Shown: piece after piece, positions 56,217 to 64,000 of the stretch
Numbering within the stretch: the first letter of the stretch is position 1
Layout of the letters: every line of letters begins with the position of its first letter
From: Metaphire vulgaris
Lineage: Eukaryota; Annelida; Clitellata; Crassiclitellata; Megascolecidae
Direction: 5' to 3'
DNA: 64,000 nt
Assembly (NCBI GenBank): GCA_018105865.1
Contig: CM030845.1
Location: 13,329,390 to 13,393,389 of the forward strand
Translations under genes and position numbers: made by a program
Notes under the pieces: model-generated
What the model was told of the DNA's origin: nothing
What the model saw: the letters and a program-made list of their open reading frames with translations, nothing else
Databases searched by the model: none

Positions 56217-56270
56217 TATATAAACATAATATACATATATAATATAGAATATATAATATATATAAGATAT
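56131..56270. repeat. (CT)n-(TA)n compound microsatellite
   Basis: A short CT run passes into a long TA run (56153-56207) and then degenerate TA-rich sequence. Confidence 0.95.
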
Positions 56271-56456
56271 GTAGTGATTGATTCCTTTTGCTGTTTTATT
56301 ATAATAATTGATTATAATTTTATTATAATAATTGCTAACATAGGCACTTCAGGCATTATGAGGGCATAGATTAATTGTGATCTACATAATATTTCATCAT
56401 AGTAGTTCATCATAGATCACAGTAGATCATAGTTGCATTAGATGTGTATGTGTAAT

Positions 56457-56524
<68 letters not shown>

Positions 56525-56540
56525 CATACACACACACACT
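56457..56540. repeat. (TA)n-(CA)n microsatellite
   Basis: TA run to about 56520 followed by catacatacacacacacac. Confidence 0.95.
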
Positions 56541-56937
56541 CTGCATTAATCCATCACTTGTATGTGTGTACATTGGTAAATAAGGCTTAAAGACAAATAC
56601 ATTTAAAGACATGCTGATTTTACTTGAATGCACATGAAATGTGTCTAAAGCTTCATATGGTAAAATATATGGGCCAACTAAGCCACTCACCAATTTTGGC
56701 CTTTGGGCCAGGATTTGCAGATCATTGCTCCAGGGACTAGTTTGGTAGACAAGAAACAATCCATTATAATTAGGCTCAAGGCTGCCTACATGGCTGGTTA
56801 ATAAAACCATAATATGCTTCCAGCATTTAAGGTGAACACTGTGAATATAACTGTACAAGATAGCTTAGTAAACATTGCATTTCAAATTTAACTAAGTATG
56901 GAACACTAACATGTTTGGTTTAAAGACCTAAAGCAAA

Positions 56938-57252
56938 ACATGTCCCGTCAAATGCGCGCCTGACATTAGCGCGCCGACATTTGCACGACAACATTAACAC
57001 ACCGACCTTAGCGTGATAATTAGGGTTAGAGTTAGGTTTAGAGCTAGGGTTAGAGTTAGGACTAGGGATAGGGTTAACCCTAACTTTTAATTTATAGCAC
57101 AATTATGATATTACAGCGTAGTCGTTTTTCTTTCGAAATACGCTGCAATTTTGTCGGTCATGCTTTTGTTGGCGGGCATGTCAATTTCATGTTAGCGCAT
57201 TTGTCATCTCACGAATGTGGATCACGCAGGTCATGCAAATGTCAGGGTACCA
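56938..57252. mobile_element. Inverted-repeat element with GACATTTGCGCG-type arms, copy 1
   Basis: The left arm reads ccgtcaaatgcgcgcctgac, attagcgcgccgacatttgc and further variants. The right arm carries cgcaggtcatgcaaatgtca-type sequence in inverse orientation. The centre holds agggttagagttagg-type runs (57024-57080). Second copy at 61452-61722. Confidence 0.7.
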
Positions 57253-57482
57253 AGCAAAAAGAGTAAACTGTAAGACCATAAAATAAATAAATAGAATGGC
57301 ACAAAGGAAAGTGGAAAAATCTTTGAAGTGAACTGCATAAACGTGCACTTTATTTTAGACTAGTGCATTTAAGCAACATTAGTGATTACGGAAGGAGTAC
57401 GACTCCAATTAAGCATAATTAATTTTAACAGTTTCACTTATGTTGGAAGAGAAATTGTCAGTATTGGGAGTTATCAAGAGCA

Positions 57483-57740
57483 GGGCCGGATTAAGGTCCG
57501 AGTGGGCCGGGGGGGCTGAGAAAAGCAAAAAAAGGTTATCTCCCTTCCAGATCGTGCTGACGAGCAAAAAAAAGGTTATCTCCCTTCCAGATCGTGCTGA
57601 TGAGCAAAAAAGGTTATCTCCCTTCCAAATCATGCTGACAAGCAAAAAAAGGTTATCTCGAAAATCGTTGGGCCACTGGGCCTATTTTCATGATGGGCCG
57701 GGGGGCTACAGCCCCTCAGCCCCGCCTTAATATGGCCCTG
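57483..57740. repeat. Miniature-transposon block with four copies of the AGCAAAAAAAGGTTATC motif
   Basis: Flanked by agggccggattaaggtccga at the left and ccgccttaatatggccctga at the right (imperfect inverted repeat). It contains a tandem array of about 42-bp units with gagcaaaaaaaggttatctc and ccttccagatcgtgct at roughly 57520-57660. The motif is a T-to-C variant of the one in the 3600-9400 region. Confidence 0.65.
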
Positions 57741-57759
57741 ATCAAGAGGATATGAAACA

Positions 57760-58270
57760 AAAATCGCCAAAATATTGCAAATGATGGGAGATTACGAAAA
57801 ATCTGGAGCAGCAGAGGCATAAACATAAACACAAAAGTCACAATATACAACACCATAATAGTCCCGCAAATAACATACGGTGCAGAAACATGGAGCATGA
57901 AAGAAACAGATGAACATAAGACTACAAGTGGCCGCAATGACCTGCTTAAATATAAGAAATGAAGACATCAGACAGTGTTATCAACCTAAAGCATACAATT
58001 AGCGACAAAATTAAAAGGAAAAGACTCAGTTGGTATGGACACATCAACAAAATGGATGAAAAGAGACTTACCATACAAGGCACTCTACACCCAAATAGAA
58101 GAAAATAAAGGAAGAGGAAGACCCAGGAAAAGTGGATGGACAACATCAGAGAAGATATAAAAATGAAAGAAATTCCAATCGTACAAAAAAGATAATAACA
58201 GAAGATAGAACTTCTTCATGGAAACAGTTTGCGTTTAGCTAATGCCACTAAAGAGTTGGCAGAGAGCAAG
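57760..58270 (+). mobile_element. LINE C-terminal remnant
   Basis: Broken frames read VTIYNTIIVPQITYGAETWS, then KRLSWYGHINKMDEKRL and RKTQEKWMDNIREDIK, the standard tail of LINE proteins (LLYGAExW / YGHVxRM / GRPxxxWxDxI). Several frameshifts. Confidence 0.75.
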
Positions 58271-60230
58271 ATGATGAATTTTAACAGCATAATTATGAAG
58301 AAAATCAAATTTTTAAAGTCTTTACTTTTAGATTTTATTTAATTTAAGCCTTCATGAATTTCAATTACCGTATTTTTACCATATTATCTCAGGTATAATA
58401 TGCAACCATGTATAATACACACCTGAGTTTCAAGAGTCACCATAATGTAGAATCTTAAAATCTATGTATAAAGACAAATGCAAATTTCACATTTGCACTG
58501 CATAAAAAAACTTAGAACTTACCGGTAATAGTTACTGGTACACAGTTAATACCAGCAAATTGTTAAATAGCCTTTCTTAGTGTCTGTTTGCAATTGTACT
58601 CTGCATAAAAGAGCCAGCAACTGACTTTGCTGCTTGATGTCACACATCTTGATGACAGGGAAACAGACTAAGGCAATTATATTTTTTTTCAAATTTTATA
58701 CTTTAAAAGTATTTATATTTACAAGTGTTGCATTTATTTAGTTTCCACAGCTTCGACGCTGTTTAATTTTTAATCTGTCTGGTCGCTCATTGCTTCTGGG
58801 CAAAGTACTGCTATATTCTATTTTCTCATAATGTCTGAAGATCAATTTATTACATTATCGCTCATTAGTGTCCGCTACTTTTGTAAATTAGCAAGTATAA
58901 GAAAGGGTATTTAACGGTCACAATTTCATTCATTTAGCATAAAACTCAACACAGCAAAAATAAAAATTATTTTACATTTGCTTCACTCAGTATACTTATA
59001 AAAGAATGACATACCGGTAATCTTCAGCCTAACAAGAGCAACTAGAGTACCGGTACTAGATAGACTCAGGTGAATCTTACAATAAGGCTATACATGAGAA
59101 AGCCATATTGTAAAGCACTTAGAAGATATATAAAGAGTATAAGGGCAGGAAAAACAGAATTAAATGAACCAACTCAGAGAATCTTGTGTTTCTCTGCATA
59201 ATAATAAATCATAAATGTTAGTATTTGTAAATCAAGCCAATTCTTTTCTTGCCAACAACTCTGTAAAACAACAGTCACAATAATATCAAATTTTGTCTGA
59301 TATTTTGGTCCAAATGTCGAAATCAGATGCTGCTTTTGCACTGAAATCCATAAAAAGCTAGTCAATTTCAAAGCATATAACAACATTACCATACACTGAG
59401 TTCATATCTGAAGACATAAGTATCATTAGTTAATAAACCTGAGCTTTCTTCCATTAAGATTTACGATTCTGTTTTCCACTGATTTCGTCAGTGGTCTGAA
59501 TCCTGCTTAACAGGAAGGTAGTATTTGAAGAATATTTGAGCTCATATGTAATCAGGCAAAGCAGGCACAGTAAGACACAAGAGAACAAAACAGTTAAAAA
59601 CAGCATTGTTTTCATTCATAGCCACCGGCTGTCTATTCTACAGTACTAGGTAAAAAAATCCATTTACAGAGGACATTGGGCAGTTAAAAGCACAGTGTTG
59701 CAAACGTTTTTGCGCTTTATTCTCTCCAACATAAAACACGTTTTAATGGTTTTAAAAATTTGTTTACGTTTTTTATTTTATTGCGTTTTTCAATGGCTTT
59801 TGCAATATGGTATTTCCATTATTTCTAGATCATGGAACAGACAAGCGGTGAACAGAAATTTTCAAATATTAATCAAGGCGCTACACAATTTAAATTACGT
59901 TTAAGTTTTTCGCCAAAACACAGCAATATCAAAAAGTCGAAATACAGACCACGTTGAGCTGAATTCTCTTGTTTTTTTGTAAATTGTACAAAATTTATAC
60001 AAAAAAGTGTGGTATATTTAAAAATATTATTGGCAGTTGCTTAGAATTCCTTGGAATGTGAGTTTAAACAAGCTTTGAAGGTAATAAATACGTTTCGCTA
60101 AACCTAAGATGATCGCTTCGTGTCTTGACTGTCTATAATTTTTAGAGGAGCTTATTAATTTGGCGCCAGGACAATGTTAACATTTATTCAAAAAAGCTAT
60201 TAACAAATTGTCACAATAAATAAATAGACC
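58271..60230. other. No gene recognised
   Basis: AT-rich sequence. Near 58372 accgtatttttaccatatta resembles the ends of the element at 30583-31363; its partner end was not found. Confidence 0.35.
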
Positions 60231-60234
60231 TACA

Positions 60235-60545
60235 TTTGCTGACTGAGCGACGTTCAAGCCTTCGTTCTAGCAACCGTCTACAACTCATAGTTCCACCACC
60301 AGCAAAGACACCGGTCTTCGGAGAAAGATCTTTTTCAGAGCGAGCCCGTGACTGTGGAACTCACTACTGACCAAAGTTACCACTATCACCTCCTCAGAAC
60401 TGTTCCTAAAATCTTTGAAAACTCATCTTTTCTTGGCCTCGTACTTTGCTTAACATGTTTAGAAGTGCTAGTTTTTATGTTCAAGTGCTTTATGCTATGC
60501 ATATAGCACTTAATAAGTTGTCAGAAATAATAATAGTAATACATT
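60235..60545 (+). mobile_element. CR1/L2-type LINE 3' end remnant
   Basis: The translation shows RSSNRLQLIVPPPAKTPVFG, then ERSFSERARDCGTHY and LIFSWPRTLL, the RxxxxLxVPxxxTxxxGxRSFxxxAPxLWNSLP pattern of LINE C-termini, followed by atgcatatagcacttaataa and a short TAA tail. Confidence 0.75.
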
Positions 60546-60962
60546 TAGCATTTTCTGCATTACTAATGAGTGTTTCTCGTCGTCTTGCTTTTCTTTGTTT
60601 ATAAACTAATTACGCCACCACAGTAAAAAAATTAACATGTCAATGTTTGTGTTGGCTAAAGTAAATGAACATTTTTCCACCAACAGTTTATATGGTTTTT
60701 ATTTCAAGAAAAACACGTTTCTTACGTTTCTTATTTCTTTTTATACGTTTGCAACACCTATGGTTAAAAGTCATGGGAAGAAATCTTATGTTCATATCCT
60801 TCATTAAATAGTAACATTTCTTCTTCCCTCCTCCTTCTATTTCTTTTTTAAAGCAACTGTCAGCTGCAGTGTTCAGCAAAAGATTTTAATCTCTAATTAA
60901 GTCAATATCTTTAACTCTTAGAGTCTTCTTCATATAATAATAAGACGGAGGCTGACTCAGCA

Positions 60963-60984
60963 AACCACACACACACACACACAG

Positions 60985-61037
<53 letters not shown>
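60963..61037. repeat. (CA)n-(TA)n microsatellite
   Basis: CA repeats with one GA interruption, followed by TA repeats. Confidence 0.95.
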
Positions 61038-61041
<4 letters not shown>

Positions 61042-61451
61042 ATAAATTCCACATACTATTTATTCTTCACCCACAAATACCCTCAAGACATTCTTGTAAT
61101 CAAGTAGGATAACAATAATAAAGACTGTCCTTGAAACTAATTAGACAATGTTATGTGTGGCTATTACTTACTTATTGGATTAATTGTTAATTAAGGTATC
61201 TTTGGATAGAGTTGTGGAACACGAATGCTTCCAGTTCCAACTCTAGACAATCTCGGACTTTTGTATTAAATTTCTTAATTAAATCTTTTAAAATCACCGT
61301 CTTCATCTGTCATTTCTAATCAACAGCCGTCCACTTGTAACAACACCAACAACTATATTTGGGAAGATATTCCTAAAAGCAGACAGATACCATTCTGACC
61401 TTCACAACTCTTCTCTTCTCAGCTGTTTTCAGATAAAAGATACTATTAAAC

Positions 61452-61722
61452 GGTGACTCGTCAAATGCGCAACCACATTTGCGCACTGACATTTGCGTGA
61501 TATTAGTTGATATAATTGGGGTAAGGTTTAGGGTTAGAGTTAGGGTTTAATTTTCAGTTATAATTAAGACTATATAGGCCTAGTTACTAAAGCACGGATG
61601 ACTCTTAATTTATAGCACAATTCGTGCTTCCTCAAAATACCCGCTAATGTCCGCGAGCTAATGTCAGCGCGCCCAAATGTCGGTCATGCAAATGTGGTCG
61701 CGCAAATGCCGGTGAACCCTGC
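61452..61722. mobile_element. Inverted-repeat element with GACATTTGCGCG-type arms, copy 2
   Basis: The left arm ggtgactcgtcaaatgcgca continues ccacatttgcgcactgacat. The right arm gtcggtcatgcaaatgtggt continues cgcgcaaatgccggtgaacc, an inverted match. The centre holds agggttagagttagggttt (about 61530-61550). Shares sequence and layout with copy 1 at 56938-57252, including aatttatagcacaatt. Confidence 0.75.
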
Positions 61723-61997
61723 AATAATAATCATTCATACACAATAGTACAAGTTCCCTCTGAGCCAGACAACCAGCTGACAACACATGGTGGAAAAGAT
61801 AGAGATAACAGTTAAGTCCTGAGTCTAGTCTTAACTGGGACCTCTCCTCAATGGGAAGCCAAAGCAGAAACCTTCAGACCAGGGTTATAGGGTTATGAAG
61901 TTTCACACTTCAGTAATTATTTTGAAATAGAACCTGTAGAAAATTATTCAAGGTTTTACTTGGAAATGGAAAACAGAGTGAATTGCAATTTTTAAAA

Positions 61998-62276
61998 AAG
62001 AAGGTACATTCCATGGGCTCAGCACCCGTAGGGAGAACTGAAGGGTTAGAGCCTTCGGTTTTACATGGCAACGGCTGGATGAGGGCGATTGCCAGCCTTT
62101 CCCTCGCCAACTTTCCTCCCACCGAGCTTACATCCAATGTACTCATCCACAGCTGAGTCAACTGGGGGCACTTGGGGCAGAAACAACCGAAAAGTTTCTG
62201 CCACGGCCGGGAGTTGAACCACAGACCTCAAGATTAACAGACCAGTGCACTAACAACTGCTCCACTGCACACCGTG
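61998..62276 (-). mobile_element. tRNA-derived SINE, copy 2
   Basis: Inverse orientation of the SINE at 20429-20706, with A-box ggagcagttgttagtgcact and B-box ggttcaactcc (62212-62222 on the minus strand). The body and tail are alike along the whole length with scattered substitutions. Confidence 0.85.
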
Positions 62277-63121
62277 TCTAGATAAATATATATACGCTAA
62301 GAAGATATTCATGATCATATAAGCGCCCATTCATTCAGAAATATTCCAATCTGGAACAGTTTCTGATGATAATGTGCAGACACTATTTCTATGGCTGGTA
62401 AAGAAAGATGATTCAAAGGAAATGTCAAGAATTCAAGCAAAGTACTTAGTAAGAGGACGGATTCAACTTTCAAACATTCAGTTTCTGCCCCAAATTAAGA
62501 TAAAGATCAAAAGCAATTTGTTAGGTTCAATCCAGAAATAACTTAGAAAATAAGCAAGCAGTGGTTTCTAGGGAAGATTAAGTTGATTCAAAAAATTCAA
62601 AACTTCTGGAACCAGCAACTAAAAATTGCCACCACTCACATCAAATTTACAGACAATCTACTACATACAATTTCCATATTAAATATCAATTAAAAAAATT
62701 AAACAAATTATTGCATATTTTAAACTGGTATAAAAGTAAATAGTTTTCCATAGTATCTGATGACTACTTACTTATGGATAGCATGCTATTGGCACACACA
62801 AACACTATGAATTAGTTATTGTTCGGAAAATGCCTACAACCACATTAGCCAATCTACTTTAAACAACACAACAGACTCAACATTTGATCTTCTGCATTTG
62901 GGATTGTATGATGAAACAGTTGGAAGCTCTCCTGTGCATAACCAGTGACATAACACAAGGACCCATTAGACCAATGATGGGATGGGTGAGCTATGGCTGA
63001 AGTCCTTGGCTATGGAGATCCAATCTCAATCACAACTGTCGTGGATCCGCATTCCATTCTTATCACTTTCTACTCTACAGGATACCAAAGACCTTAAGCT
63101 TAAAACTACATAAGACCACTA

Positions 63122-63161
<40 letters not shown>

Positions 63162-63256
63162 ATATATAATTATATATATATTGTATATAATATTATATAT
63201 GTGTATATATCCTGCATATACTTGTGTGTATATATACATAAGTATACATACATATG

Positions 63257-63290
<34 letters not shown>

Positions 63291-64000
63291 AGTGCATAAT
63301 TCTAAACTGCTCAGCTTTCACAAACAAGCAATATATTTACAATATCAGAAAAGAACAATTGGAAAGAATACTAAACCCAACAGGGCTATGAGAAGGTGCT
63401 ATTAAAATGCCAGCAAAGCTGTCAACACCAGCCTCACAGACCCTCCCAAGTCTTTAGTAAAAACAGAAATGGCATACCCATAAATCATAGCAAAAAATAT
63501 ATGGCCCCAATCCTTCTGGCTGTCAAATAATAAAGATCTATCTTAAACAAATTTATGTCCATAAAAGAAACAAGTTTCCCACTTAGTTCACCCCTACTAT
63601 CCAACTCACATTTTACATGCACAGAAAGATTTAATTCCGTTGTCCATTTAAGACAGTCCTGGAGTTGATAAACTTGCACAGACAAGTGCAATGACATGTA
63701 CCGGATATGCACAATTCCATGATCAAAATCAATAAAGCAATGTGTGAAAACTAACATTACATGTGCTCACATTACTTATATGGATATTCATATTATAAAA
63801 TGTATTAAGTCTTGAACCAACCCATAGACAAGTGTAATTCAAGTGCATTATTACATTTCACAGATTCTTTCACTCGTTATGCATCTCAATAACAACCGCT
63901 GAATGTACTAAAATACTACAACTCCATACTACATAATAATATTTTAATCAGATATTTGTATAATTCAAAGAGGGCTGTATGGCTCCATCCAGTCAATTAG
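62277..64000. other. No gene recognised; TA/CA microsatellites at 63123-63290
   Basis: AT-rich sequence. TA repeats at 63123-63180 and a TATG/CA mixture to 63290. A minus-strand ORF at 63485-63757 has no recognisable domain. The missing 5' exon of the TNRC18/BAHCC1-like gene may lie to the right of the window. Confidence 0.35.

Noticed and set aside
57024..57080. Telomere or interstitial telomeric array
   Set aside because: Only a short degenerate agggtt run inside a dispersed element with defined arms; a second element copy has the same core.
63485..63757. Minus-strand ORF, 90 codons, as the missing first exon of the TNRC18/BAHCC1-like gene
   Set aside because: No similarity to the N-terminus of the family, no suitable phase-1 donor noticed, and a plain stop at the end.

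Overview
The window is animal nuclear DNA, AT-rich and full of repeats. It has long introns, GT-AG splice sites, tRNA-derived SINEs, LINE 3' ends, many hAT-type miniature transposons and long microsatellites. The two genes I recognise are metazoan, and the repeat content fits a non-model invertebrate bilaterian. I cannot name the species from sequence alone.

Two protein-coding genes are supported, both on the minus strand and head to tail. (1) Positions 16753-48832 carry 22 coding exons of a TNRC18/BAHCC1-type chromatin reader, read from high to low coordinates. About 2,485 residues can be assembled. They include the RRSERIFLHEAS motif, a Tudor-like region (exons at 23158-23272, 22644-22719 and 22191-22428) and a C-terminal BAH domain (17702-17866 and 16753-16968), followed by a stop. 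The first exon seen starts in mid-codon, so the initiation codon lies upstream, either unrecognised in 48833-64000 or beyond the window. Reading phase joins every neighbouring exon pair. There are three notable points: an apparent 1-base frameshift in a GGA tract at 48261-48263, a GC-AG intron after 23717, and a pair of competing donors at 41954/41961. (2) Positions 1507-1808 hold the first coding exon of a T-type (Cav3) voltage-gated calcium channel alpha-1 subunit, with LPFPGFAP and RPRSWCLR before the first repeat domain. The rest of that gene lies to the left of the window.

Regional layout: 1-1506 is Cav3 intron 1 with two intact hAT miniature elements. 1809-4900 is a CG-richer 5' flank with TA and CT microsatellites. 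3700-9500 is a dense field of miniature DNA transposons; a motif containing GACCTTTTTTGCTTGTCA recurs there in elements of different types. 9600-16000 has no recognisable gene. 16029-48832 is the reader gene, whose introns hold LINE, hAT, mariner-like and SINE insertions. 49000-64000 contains only repeats and short unassigned ORFs.

No previously unknown multi-gene system is evident. The most unusual things are the recurring motif across unlike transposons, the frame-breaking GGA tract, the GC-AG intron, and a transposon family with repeated GACATTTGCGCG arms around a telomere-like core. TNRC18 in mammals silences retroelements through H3K9me3, so the transposon load inside this gene may be worth comparative study; that link is inference.
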